A stretch of 64,000 bases of DNA, taken from the NCBI RefSeq assembly GCF_000003195.3, contig NC_012878.2, positions 18,762,641 through 18,826,640 on the forward strand. The letters run 5' to 3'. The stretch is from Sorghum bicolor. Taxonomy: Eukaryota > Streptophyta > Magnoliopsida > Poales > Poaceae. Of this stretch, positions 32,770-43,154 are shown in pieces (position 1 is the first letter of the stretch; every line of letters begins with the position of its first letter). A model generated the notes under the pieces. The model was not told the origin of the DNA and made no database searches. It saw only the letters and a list, made by a program, of their open reading frames with translations. Made by a program: the position numbers and the translations under genes.

Positions 32770-33399
32770 TTAGCGGCGCTCTAATTCCTCGATCTTCTTA
32801 TTGGCACTGGCATGATCCTGCCTAAGGCCTAGTATAACGGTGTTGTGCTTAGAGACCTGCCTAGCGAGGGAATTAACCGAGGACTGGAGGTCTATGATAA
32901 CTCTGTCTAGCCTGCGAACGTCCTCATCAATATCTACTATGGTCTTGCGACGCTTAGGAGGTGTCTCGAAAGCATTGAGGGCGTGCTTCGGGGCTGCCTT
33001 TGGAGGGATGAAGTGGACTTTGGCTGCTCTAATACCTTCGAAGTATGGCCTCTCCTCCTCCGTAGTGTAGCGAATGCTGCTGATCTCGCCGCTCCGGTTG
33101 GTCTTTACTCCAACAACCCTCTCATTGGGTCTGGGTGGAAGGATCCTCGTGCCGGTTGGCACCTTGATGGTTGTCTTTGTTTTGGATGATGATCCCTTGA
33201 GGAGTAGGGGTTGTGACGGTGCGGTGAGAACTAGTTGAGCATGATAGGATTGGGCGGAGCTGCGCTAGCATAATGGCATGGCTTCTAGCCGTCGCTCTGT
33301 GTTGGCTGGGACGAGAGCACGGGCGTCGGGGTCTTCCACAGGCTTCATGTTGAGGTTGAAGGGGACGACTTCCCAATCATCATGGAACTTCTCGGCCAT
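32770..33399 (-). pseudogene. Athila extra ORF after pol, left arm (unknown, coiled coil)
   Basis: From ATG 33399 to TAA 32770 the frame is 210 codons with a single internal TAG (in tgc tag cgc). The product starts MAEKFHDDWEV, has a Pro/Arg-rich basic middle (RILPPRPNERVVGVKTNRSG) and ends in a coiled coil (LDRVIIDLQSSVNSLARQVS...). No signal peptide or membrane segment is seen, so it does not look like an envelope protein. I do not recognise the family. It has its own TATA box at 33489-33496, ~90 bp before the ATG. The other arm carries the same gene with different lesions, so the gene was intact in the ancestor. Confidence 0.7.
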
Positions 33400-33488
33400 T
33401 GGAGCAGCGAGGGACTAAACAAGCACTAATTGAAGAAGAAGAGAAGGCTTGGGTGGATTGGTGTTTGAAAACTGATGTCAGGGGTCTG

Positions 33489-33496
33489 TTTATATA
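33489..33496 (-). promoter_or_regulatory. TATA box of the extra Athila gene, left arm
   Basis: On the minus strand CCTATATAAACAGACCCC lies ~90 bp before ATG 33399, and the GC box gggcgcccgccct (33639-33651) ~145 bp further upstream. The right arm has the same arrangement. Confidence 0.65.
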
Positions 33497-33759
33497 GGGG
33501 TCAAAAAGTGCCTCTAGGATTTGTTCGGGTTGCTCCCATCGATGTGTGTGAGAAACTTTCCATCTGAGGGATTATTCGGATTACCATAAGTGTGTTTTCC
33601 ATACCAGAGGAAATCGGGACCGAGAGGGGGCAGGAGCTGGGCGCCCGCCCTCTCTCTGGCTCCTCTGTGGACCCGCTTCCTCGAGCGTGTTTCTAGATGC
33701 AGACTTAATTAGGAAAATATATGTATGACCCAAAAATGTCAGATTAAAAGTGTCGGGCT

Positions 33760-33865
33760 CTAACTCTCCATGGGAAGGTAAAAATGGACTACGTCTATTT
33801 CTTCTAATTCTTTATTGGGCTCTAAAAATAATTTAAGACGTTGACCATTTACCTTGAATAACGTA
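33760..33865 (-). pseudogene. Athila pol C-terminal tail, left arm
   Basis: The last ~35 residues of pol ([14 protein letters not shown]...FYLPMES) read on the minus strand up to the inversion junction. They match the end of the forward integrase frame at 34563-34666 with a few substitutions. Confidence 0.85.
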
Positions 33866-34666
33866 CCTTGCAAGCATGCCGACAACATCAGTTCAAAGAG
33901 GATGTTTGAAGAAATTATATTTCCAAGATTTGGAGTCCCCAAAGTAGTGATAAGTGATGGAGGAGCGCACTTCATTGACAAATGCTTCAAACAATATCTA
34001 TCTAAACATGGAATCCGTCACAACGTCGCTACCCCCTATCATCCTCAGACAAGTGGCCAAGCAGAGACTTCCAACAAACAAATCAAGAATATTCTTCAGA
34101 AGACAGTGAATGAAATGGGAATGGCATGGAAAGACAAGTTACCTGATGCACTCTGGGCATACCGGACAGCATACAAGACTCCAATTGGAATGTCCCCATA
34201 CCAATTGGTGTACGGGAAGACTTGCCATCTACCTGTTGAACTAGAGTTCAAAGCACACTCGGCCATAAGGAGATGGAATATGGACCTAGATGTCGCTGGA
34301 AATCATAGAAGAATGCAACTATCAAAATTGGAAGAATGGCGAGAGAAAGCATATCACAATTCGAAGATCTATAAAGAAAGAGTCAAAAGGTGGCATGATA
34401 AGAGGATAAAGAAGGAGTTCGCACCCGGAGATAAGGTATTACTTTTTAATTCCAGGGTGAAGCTTTTTGGGCATGGAAAACTCCAGAGTAAGTGGGAAGG
34501 ACCATTCAAGGTAATCAATTCATCATCCCACGGAGCTATCACACTTCAAAACGATGAAGATACGTTATTCAAGGTAAATGGTCAACGTCTTAAATTATTT
34601 TTAGAGCCCAATAAAGAATTAGAAGAAATAGAAGTAATCCATTTTTACCTTCCCATGGAGAATTAG
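33866..34666 (+). pseudogene. Athila integrase, C-terminal half
   Basis: The frame is open from the junction to the stop at 34666. It contains the second catalytic Asp (VISDGGAHF), the catalytic Glu ([10 protein letters not shown]), then [24 protein letters not shown] and the Athila-typical [16 protein letters not shown] and [12 protein letters not shown] segments. The zinc finger and first catalytic Asp are absent because the sequence begins at the inversion breakpoint. No start codon belongs to it; the ATG at 33854 lies in the opposite arm. Confidence 0.9.
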
Positions 34667-34928
34667 AGCCCGACCTTTTTAATCTGATGCTTTTGGGTCA
34701 TACATATATTTTCCTAAAAAGTTTTGCATCTAGAAACACGCTCGAGGAAGCGGCCCACAGAGGGGCCAGACACAGGGCGGGCGCCGAGCTTCTGACCCCT
34801 CTCGGTCCTGATTTCCTCCATTATGGAAAATACACTTATGCTAATCTGAATAATCCCTCAGATGGAAAGTTTCGCACGCACATCGACGGGAGCAACCCGA
34901 ACAACCCCTAGAGGCACTTTTTGACCCC

Positions 34929-34938
34929 TATATAAATA
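34929..34938 (+). promoter_or_regulatory. TATA box of the extra Athila gene, right arm
   Basis: TATATAAATA follows gacccc and lies ~90 bp before ATG 35026. A G/C-rich box agggcgggcgcc (34774-34785) lies ~145 bp upstream, the same spacing as in the left arm. Confidence 0.65.
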
Positions 34939-35025
34939 GACCCCTGACGTCAGTTTTCAAACACCAATCCACCCAAGCCTTCTCTTCTTCTTCAATTAGA
35001 GCTTGTTTAGTCCCTTGCTACTCCA

Positions 35026-35654
35026 ATGGCTGAAAAGTTCCACGATGATTGGGAAGTCATCCCCTTCAACCTCAACATGAAGCCTGAGGAAGACCCCGAC
35101 GTCTGTGCTCTCGTCCCGGCCAACACATGGCGACAGCAAGAAACCATGCCATTATGCCAACGCAGCTCCGCCCAATCCTATCATGTTTAACGAGTTCTCA
35201 CCGCACCGCCACAACCCCTACTTCTCAAGGGATCATCATCCAAGAAGGAGACCACTATCAAGGTGCCAGCCAGCACGAGGATCCTTCCACCCAGACCCAA
35301 TGAGAGGGTCGTTGGAGTCAAGACCAACCGGAGCGGCGAGATCAGTAGTATCCGCTACACTACGGAGGAGGAGAGACCTTACTTTGAAGGGATTAGAGCA
35401 GCCAAAGTCCGTTTCATCCCTCCAAAGGCTGCCCCGAAGCACGCTCTCAATGCTTTTGAGACACCTCCTAAGCGTCGCAAGACTATATAGATATTGATGA
35501 GGACGTTCGTAGGCTAGACAGAGTCATCATAGACCTCCAGTCCTCGGTTAACTCCATCACTAGGCAGCTCTCTAACCACAACACTGTTATACTAGGCCTT
35601 AGGCATGATCTTGCTAGTGCCAATAAGAAGATCAAGGAATTGGAGCGACGCTAA
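35026..35654 (+). pseudogene. Athila extra ORF after pol, right arm (broken)
   Basis: This is the same gene as 32770-33399: MAEKFHDDWEV start, basic Pro/Arg-rich middle, coiled-coil end. It has an in-frame TAA after tat cat gtt and a one-base deletion near 35488 (aagactatatag), so its length is 629 rather than 630 nt. Where the left arm has a stop this copy has a sense codon, and the reverse. Confidence 0.7.
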
Positions 35655-35930
35655 GTTATCTAGATTAGATCTTGATGCAATGCATCTTAGTTATCTATCT
35701 TTCAATTCGGTTTAGGTTTACTATTATCATCAGTTTGCTACTATTATCGTTAGTTTGCTACTAGTCATTTGTAATAAATGCCTCAAGATTAATAAAGAAT
35801 ATTATAATTATTATTATATCTTGTGTGTCTCTACTTAATTTTTGTGTAAGAAAGCAGAAAACAAGTATGGGGGAGATCCCTCGACATGCCAAACACACTT
35901 CGACTACACCACTGCACGATTCAGGTACAC
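35655..35930 (+). other. Athila 3' region before the CACTA insertion
   Basis: AT-rich, no ORF. It is collinear with the inverted sequence at ~32490-32769 and continues at 47788. Confidence 0.7.
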
Positions 35931-35933
35931 ACT
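35931..35933. repeat. Target-site duplication ACT, left copy (CACTA)
   Basis: ACT flanks the element on the left and is repeated at 47785-47787. A 3-bp duplication is diagnostic of CACTA transposons. Confidence 0.85.
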
Positions 35934-36175
35934 CACTAGTACAGAGAAGGGCTTTGGCCCCGGGCCATAAGAGCCTTTAGTCCCGGCTACGGAACCGGGG
36001 CTAAGGTTTCGCGACTAAATGTCCCACCTTTAGTCCCTGTTCCGAGGACCGGGACTAAAGGTCCACCTTTAGCCCCGGTTGGTAACAGCAACCGGGACTA
36101 AAAGGCGCGCCACGGTGTGCCACCTAGCCTCCACTTTTAGTCCCGGTTGTTGCTACCAACCGGGACTAAAGTCTT
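35934..36175. repeat. CACTA left terminus and subterminal repeats
   Basis: The terminal inverted repeat is followed by direct and inverted copies of TTTAGTCCCGGTT/AACCGGGACTAAA. In En/Spm such subterminal repeats bind the element-encoded TNPA-type protein. Confidence 0.85.
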
Positions 36176-36569
36176 TTTTCTTTTTCTTTTCATTTGGTTT
36201 TCCATTTAGGGTTTACAATTATGTTATTGTTATTTTCGAATGCGTATTGTTTGCTAGTAGTTTATGGAACGCGCACCTATAATTTATATAATTTAAAGCA
36301 TTACATAGAAATATACTATAAAACACTATATATATATAAATAATATGTATCTATAGGTCCATAATATAATATTTACACATATGCTTCACGGACAAAGTAT
36401 TTACAACACAATTTATCTCCGTCACTCAAGCATCGTACAAATGATCATCGTTATTTGGTTTCATTGGCTCCTGATGGTTGAAGTAGCACTAGCCGCCGGG
36501 AATCAGGACATGGTCGTTAAGAAATCCTGCGATTGTCTCCTAAATTCCTTTTAGGCGCACCGCATCCAA

Positions 36570-39500
36570 CACTTACAGACATGTTTCTGCATATGTTTCT
36601 TGTGGTCTTTGAATACAACATTTGGATCCACAAATCCAATCTCCTTGTCATTTCTAACTCTGAGGTCCCTCATCATGTTTCTGCATATGTATAGTGGGTT
36701 TCTGTAATTAGTTATATATATACATGATAAGTTACAGAGACATTATTGAAAGGAAGAATCACTTACAGACAGAAGCAACTCATTAGAGATTTGTCAAGAG
36801 CGTCCATGTGGCATAGTTGGTGTAGCTCATTAAATTAAACATAAATAATATCATCACCACGGAAGTAATGATAGTTTCTAATTCAGACACAAAGATAATC
36901 ATCTGCTTTTCTAACACACGCTTCCATGTACCATTTGTTTAGCATGTACATTTGCGTTCCAAGCTTGCTGAGGGCCGCAGGGTTGTATAAACTCTTGCCA
37001 TATGTATATTCCTTCTGCCAATGATCAATTTGTGGAGCACTTTTAATTGGTGCCCCCACTATCATTTGGACTAAGCTAAGACCAGTTTCCACAAAAAAAA
37101 TTTCAAGCTCATCAAATTTTAAATCTGCTGGTATCTGCTGGTCTAGCACGTCAATGTTTGAACCATATTCATTTCCAATGACTAGCGGGGGCACTGATTG
37201 CTTTGATTGTTTCCCGAGCTGTGCTACACCCTTGTGTGCTCTTTTCTCTTTCTTCTTCTCTTCTTATATGGATTTCCTTAAAGTGCGATCATAGTCCGAA
37301 GAAGATGATGATTCTTTTTGAGCTTCACGCCTCTTTTTTTGTTCAGCCTCAACCCTTTGTCGTAGATCTTCTGGCCGTAGTAAGAGGTACGGCTTCTCAG
37401 GGTTTCACTTGGCTTCTCTTTCAGTCTTAAGTTTCTTGAAGAAACTATCCACGTCTGATTTTACTAAAGAATTTAGTTCTACATCAGTCTTCTCATAGGA
37501 TAGCTTCTTAGGAATGATAGCTTGTTTCTTTTTTGGAGGCTTTCTTTTTTGGTGGCGGGGTGGCCGACACATTTGATTGTGTGGCCGGCCTCTTCTTTCA
37601 TGCTGGAGCCACGCGTGGAGGCGATGGGGTGGCCGGTGGTGGTCTTGGAGCCCGAGGAGGCGGCGTTGGAGCCCTAGGTGGCGTTGGAGCCCTAGGTGGC
37701 AGTGTTGGAGCCTGAGGTGGTGGTGTTGGAGCCCAAGGTGGCAGTGTTGGAGCCCTAGGTGGTGGCGTTGGAGACCGAGGCGATGCAGCCGTGTCTTACA
37801 CTCCATCGTCATCACCCGCAGCACTATGACATGTCGGTGACCACCTGTGAAAACAAAAGGTATATGAGTAAACCACTAACTAAGAGAATGCAAAATAAAT
37901 TTAGTGAACAAATGTGTAGTCAATTTTCATCCGCACCTAGGATTAGATTCATGACGAGGAGGTGGTGGTAGACTACTAGGTGATGCCCCAGGAATAATGA
38001 TGTAGCGCTTGCGCCAACAAATAAAAGTATTCTCTGCTTCTCCTAGAGTCTTCTCTCCATCACCTCCTTATATCTCAAGCTGCATATTACTGAAGCCTTT
38101 GACAACACTATCCACCGAGACACTAGCATATCCAGGTGGAACTATCGCCCCATGGATTCTTGGTGTCCTCGTAGGGTCGACAGGAGTTACAACACCGACA
38201 ACAACCATGACTGTGGCAGTCCCCTGTGGAATGTGCAGCTCACATGTTGTCAGAGGTTCAGTGATGTCATCCACCGGAAAGTGCAGCCCCACGTCGTCTT
38301 GAATAGTTGGCATCTCCGTGGAAGCGCAACTACTTTTCAACTGATCGGGGGGGCTAAGATTGACTCTAGGCTCTGATGCAGTTTGCCCTTGTATAGAACT
38401 TACTGCAATCTGCACTTGTCTTTTGATCTCCTCGTTCATTCTCTACTCAAGTGCTTTCTCTCGCGCTATCGCTTCACGAGCCGCTTCGCGTGATTCAATC
38501 ACCATTGCCTCCAACCTATGCAACCGCTCCGCTTCCTCTTCCTTCTTTCGTTGGCGGCTTCTATAAGTCGGTCTATCTTTAGGGAAGCCATGCTCCCATG
38601 ATACCTCCCCATAGCCTCTGGTTCGCCCACAGTGTTCAGCAGTCTCCAGAGCGTATGTCAGCTCATCCTTTTCTCTATTTGGCTGCCAGGTGCCGCTTTC
38701 AACTAATCCTCTCGCATAGGCCATTCTCTGTCCTACTCTCTCGAGCTTTTCGCAGTACACTATCTTTCCGGTCTATAGGTCTATGGTTCCCCCGTGACCA
38801 AAGAACCAATACTTGGCGCGCTCGGGCCAGTGCATTGATTCTGGTTTGATCCCTCTCCCAAGAATCTCCTGTTCCAGCTTTTGCCACTTAGGAATAGCAG
38901 TCCTGTAGCCACCTGAACCCAAGTGATGGTGGTATTACTTTTGTTTAGCATTTTCTTGATTCTTGATCATCCGTGCCTGAACCTCTTATGAGTTCTTAAA
39001 CTCTACGAACTCATCCCAAAAAGGCCTCAACTTGACGTAGGCCTTGTTGGTCAAATATGGTGTCCGGCCTTGTGCAACAAAAGTCTTGTATAATGTCTTC
39101 TTCCAAGCCTAAAATTGTTTGGCCATCTTCTGCATAGCCCAGATTTTAACCTTCTCCTTCAAAGCTTCATCCTGTGTATCAAGCGTGAAATGTTGAAGGA
39201 TATCTTGCCAAATCAATTCCTTGTCACGATCTAAGACAAAACTAATATTAGGTTTATCTTTCCGTTGCCTCCATTCACGAGCACTGACCGGGAGCCTGTT
39301 CCTTACAAGGTAGCCATAGTGTGCAACAAATTTTTTAGAATTAGCCCCAAGTACTTGTCCTGTACCCTCATTGAATTCCGACAGAATGTACCGACCCTCC
39401 AACATCTTCTTCGGGCCGCGCACTTTTCTACTCTTCTCAGAAGTTGTCGCCGATTTAGAGGACTACACAAACAAGTATAAATATATTAGTATAAATGTTA

Positions 39501-39681
39501 TTTATTTTAATTTCATATATATACTAGATTGTAGACAGACCTCATCAGGATTGTCTCCCACAAGTTCTTCATAATCAGCAAAGTACTGACTCACATCATC
39601 TTCGCCTTGGGGATCTGGATTGGCGCCGCTGTTGATTAGGTCCATCATTGCATCATCCATGTTGTCATTCGGATTGGCCAT
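36570..39681 (-). pseudogene. CACTA TNP1-type gene (plant transposase, Ptta/En/Spm family)
   Basis: A first exon at 39681-39541 (MANPNDNMDDAMMDL..., acidic) ends in GAG before GTCTGT; exon 2 starts after TGTGTAG at 39462. The domain at ~39423-39109 (GPKKMLEGRYILSEFNEGTG...NKKFVAHYGYL-like) belongs to the plant transposase family found in CACTA second genes. An Arg/Glu-rich coiled-coil segment follows (38760-38443), then a Pro-rich repeat (37640-37785) and a conserved C-terminal part with HWQKEYTYGKSLYNP (37194-36883). In-frame stops occur after MQKMAKQF, after EFKNS, after KQK and elsewhere, so the gene is dead. By analogy with TNPA it would bind the subterminal repeats. Confidence 0.75.
37640..37785. 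repeat. Minisatellite encoding a Pro-rich repeat in TNP1
   Basis: Tandem ~21-24-bp units of the type ggtggcagtgttggagcccta. On the minus strand in the gene's frame they give repeated Ala-Pro-Thr-Pro-Pro units. Confidence 0.75.
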
Positions 39682-41149
39682 TTCTGCAAATTGGACGCCA
39701 AGTTATTAGCATTTATGTCTCAAGTAAATTTATAGTGGATGCATATTAATGAAAAAAATTATATTTGTAACCATTTGAGGTTTGAAAAAAAATCATATTT
39801 GTAACTTTGCTTATCAGATTATGACTTATTTGATAAGTCAAAATATTTTAACAACAATTTCATGAAAAATCTAATGATAATAAGTGGATACGTAAATATT
39901 ATTATTCTATCATATAAATTTGATTAAATTTGAGATACTTTGACTCTACAAGGTTCATGGAATGATTTAGAATATGAGATTGCGGTAGCTCATAAGAAAT
40001 AATACAATTGAGTTCACTGCGCGTTAGAACAATCTAGAAACGTGTACGTTTCGTGAGCGCGTGTGTTTGGTCGATCGGAATATGACAAGTGTAGATGTCG
40101 GAGTATGTTTTGGCGAGAGGTACTTCGGCAGGCATTTGGGAACGAGATTTTTATCATGCGTTTGGGAACAGATTCATAGTTTTGATTCAAATAAAATTCA
40201 CTAAAATGATTTCTAATTCATACAACATATCATTTCATTCGTACAGTACAAAAAAATAGCCTGCAGATCACCACATTCGTACAACATATCACCGCATTAG
40301 GGGAGAACAAGAACAAATATATAGTAAAAAATCATTAAGTGCTAGTTTTCTGAACAAAAACACATAGCCTGCAGATCGAACACATAGTCTGCAAATCTTT
40401 GAACAAACATCCAGCACAATGTTGCCACCTTCGTTCTGTGCAATCCACACACAATGTAAGTTAATCAAGGCATTCATGCATTATCAGCAATTCTGGACGT
40501 ACATGCAACAGTTGCGTGAATAAATCATAACAAGATCACACATAGCAATATACCGCAAGCCATCAAATTTTAACAGCAGCTATATGAATGAAATATCTAC
40601 ACTTTTGTTATAAACAAAATTCCCAGAAAACACCATTTAAATAATGCAACCTAAATAATTCTATAAACTGACTAGAAACAACAATTTCTCTGTTGTGCTC
40701 ACCGGCGGCGCAAATGATCTAGTGGGAACAAACATCAGTGTGGAGACTGCAAATGATCTAGTGGGAACAAACACAAAAAAATATCAACATCATTCTCTGT
40801 TGTGCTCACCGGCGGCGTGGGCCTTCTTTGGCCGCAGAGGAGAAGACGGCCGAGGGCGGGGAGGCGGTTGGCCGAGGGCGAGGAGGCGGCCGCGGTCGGC
40901 GGGGGGTGCGCGCGGCCGGTCGGGGCGTCGCCGGTGGAGAAGTAGGCGGCACGGCGCGCGGCGCGAAGACGTGACGGCTCGGGACGAGGAGGCGGCGGCG
41001 GCGCTCCTTCGCGTTTGTCTCTACGCCGGAGAAGGAGGCAGCGGCTGCTTGGGGAAGAAGACTGTGCGCGGCGGAGAATGGAGCGCGCGACGGCGGTATA
41101 GGGCAACGTCGATCTGGTGGCCGGAGGAAGAAGAAGACTGTTGGACTAA
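39682..41149. other. CACTA region upstream of TNP1
   Basis: 39700-40690 is AT-rich without a credible ORF. 40690-41140 is very GC-rich with two direct copies of ctctgttgtgctcaccggcggcg (near 40688 and 40794); it probably holds the leader of the minus-strand TNP1 gene. Plus-strand ORFs in it look like GC-driven chance. Confidence 0.5.
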
Positions 41150-41310
41150 ATACCCGCGGGGACCTTTAGTCCCGGTTGGTGCTATAGTCCCGGTTGGTGC
41201 TACGCACCGGGACTAAAGGTCCAACCTTTAGTCCTGGTTCCTGACCAAAACCGGGACTAAAAGCAACCTTTAGTCCCGGTTCTGGCCATGAACCGGGACT
41301 AAATGTATTT
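41150..41310. repeat. Internal cluster of CACTA subterminal-type repeats
   Basis: At least six copies of TTTAGTCCCGGTT-like words lie in both orientations in the middle of the element, ~5.3 kb from one end and ~6.5 kb from the other. They lie upstream of the minus-strand TNP1 gene. No terminal CACTA word adjoins them. Confidence 0.8.
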
Positions 41311-41734
41311 TTGCTGTTTCTTATTATTTATGCTTACAATAATTAGATTAATGTTGTTAATTGCATAGTAAATAGAATAATAGGTATTAAATTGTTAAAA
41401 AATAATAGTTCCATTTCTTTTGGTCTAATTGTTTACATAATAAATTTGGAAACATAAAATCTTTTCATCACTTATATTAGCAAACATAAATATGAAAAAT
41501 AATTAGTATTTTGTTAATGCAAAAATGAATGATTTAATTTTAATATCTTAAAGTAGATGTTTTTGATAGAAAAATTTGTTTGTGCATTATTTAAACGTAA
41601 AATTTGTTTATTTATCATCATTTATCTCCAAAATCATGATATACGTGATATTCACCATTACATCGGATTATTTTTTAAAACTTTTTCTCTATTTCTTATT
41701 TATTTATGCTTACAACAATATTCACTATTACATC

Positions 41735-43020
41735 GGATGATCTCTAACAACTTTGTATTCAAATTTTGTTCATTTCAAGTCATCAAATGGGTCATTTGAC
41801 CATGTTTGACCAAAGTCAAAGCATTGGTTTTTAGAAACACACACTTTGACTGAACCCTATATGGTCCTCAAATGGAAAAGTAATGAATACAAAGTTTGTT
41901 GCACTCATCCAGTTCTACATTTTGTCTAATGGTCAACATTTCTTTTGGAAAAGTTTGAACCACTCAAATTTGAATTTTGAAAGAATTCATAGCCACGCAT
42001 CGGTTTTCGGAACCCTAGATGGTCTCGAACGGAAAAGTTATGAATACCAATATTGTTCCACTCATCAAAATCTATATTTAATATATAGACCATTTTTGCA
42101 TTTGACAAAGTGTTGCGAAGGTGTAGTTAAAATTCCACAATTGACACATGTAGTTTCATATAGTTTGTGTGAGATTCAAGAATTGGTGGGTATTGTGAAA
42201 TTAAACTTTCTCAAATGGAAAAATTGTCTATATAAAAAGTTTAGATCTTGATGATATCTAACAACCTGGTATTCAAAATTTTTTCATTTTAAGTAATTTA
42301 GTTTGTCATTTGACCAAGTTTGACCAAAACCTGTCTTGGATTTTGAACAAATGTGCTTAGGATTGGCTCAAATTTATCCAAATGAAAAATGGACAACATA
42401 TCAAATGTAGATCTTGATGATCTCTAACAACTTTGTATTCAAATTTTTTTCATTTCAAGTCATCAGATGGGTCATTTGACCAAGTTTGACCAAAGTCAAA
42501 GCATTGGTTTTTAGAAACACACACTTTGAACGAACCCTATATGGTCCCAAATGGAAAAGTAATGAATACAAAGTTTTTGCACTCATCCAGTTCTACATTT
42601 TGTCTAATGGTCAATATTTCTTTTGGAAAAGTTTGAACCACTCAATTTTGAATTTTGAAAGAATTCATAGCCACGCATCGGTTTTCGGAACCCTAGATGG
42701 TCTCGAACGGAAAAGTCATGAATTCCAATATTGTTCCATTCATCAAAATCTACAATTAATATATAGACCATTTTTGCATTTGACAAAGTGTTGCGAAGAT
42801 GTAGTTTAAAATCCACAATTGACACATGTAGTTTCATATCGTTTGTGTGAGATTCAAGAATTGGTGGGTATTGTGAACTTCAACTTTCTCAAATGGAAAA
42901 ATTGTTTATATAAAAAGTTTAGATCTTGATGATATCTAACAACTTGGTATTCAAAATTTTTTCATTTTAAGTAATTTAGTTTGTCATTTGACCAAGTTTG
43001 ACTATTTTTGCATTTGACAA
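41735..43020. repeat. ~678-bp tandem repeat, two copies plus a partial third
   Basis: The word catagccacgcatcgg recurs at 41988 and 42666, a period of 678 bp, and the sequence between is ~95% repeated. A partial third unit begins near 42926. The unit is rich in ttgaccaaagtca-like words. No coding sequence is credible. It lies between the 3' end of TNP2 and the internal repeat cluster. Confidence 0.85.
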
Positions 43021-43154
43021 ATAATTGACACATCTCTTATAATTGCAAACTTAAATGTCATTTCATTATTTGAAATGATATAAAATAAGAAAAAATAATA
43101 TAAACATCTTAAGTTACAATTGTCACATACACATACTCTATTGCAATCTATTTA

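Noticed and set aside
40695..41216. A 173-aa Arg/Gly-rich plus-strand frame
   Set aside because: It is in a GC-rich leader on the wrong strand for the CACTA genes, has no domain, and runs into the repeat cluster.
41883..42837. Frames of 60-122 aa in the 678-bp repeats
   Set aside because: They are tandem-repeat frames without conservation of reading frame between units.
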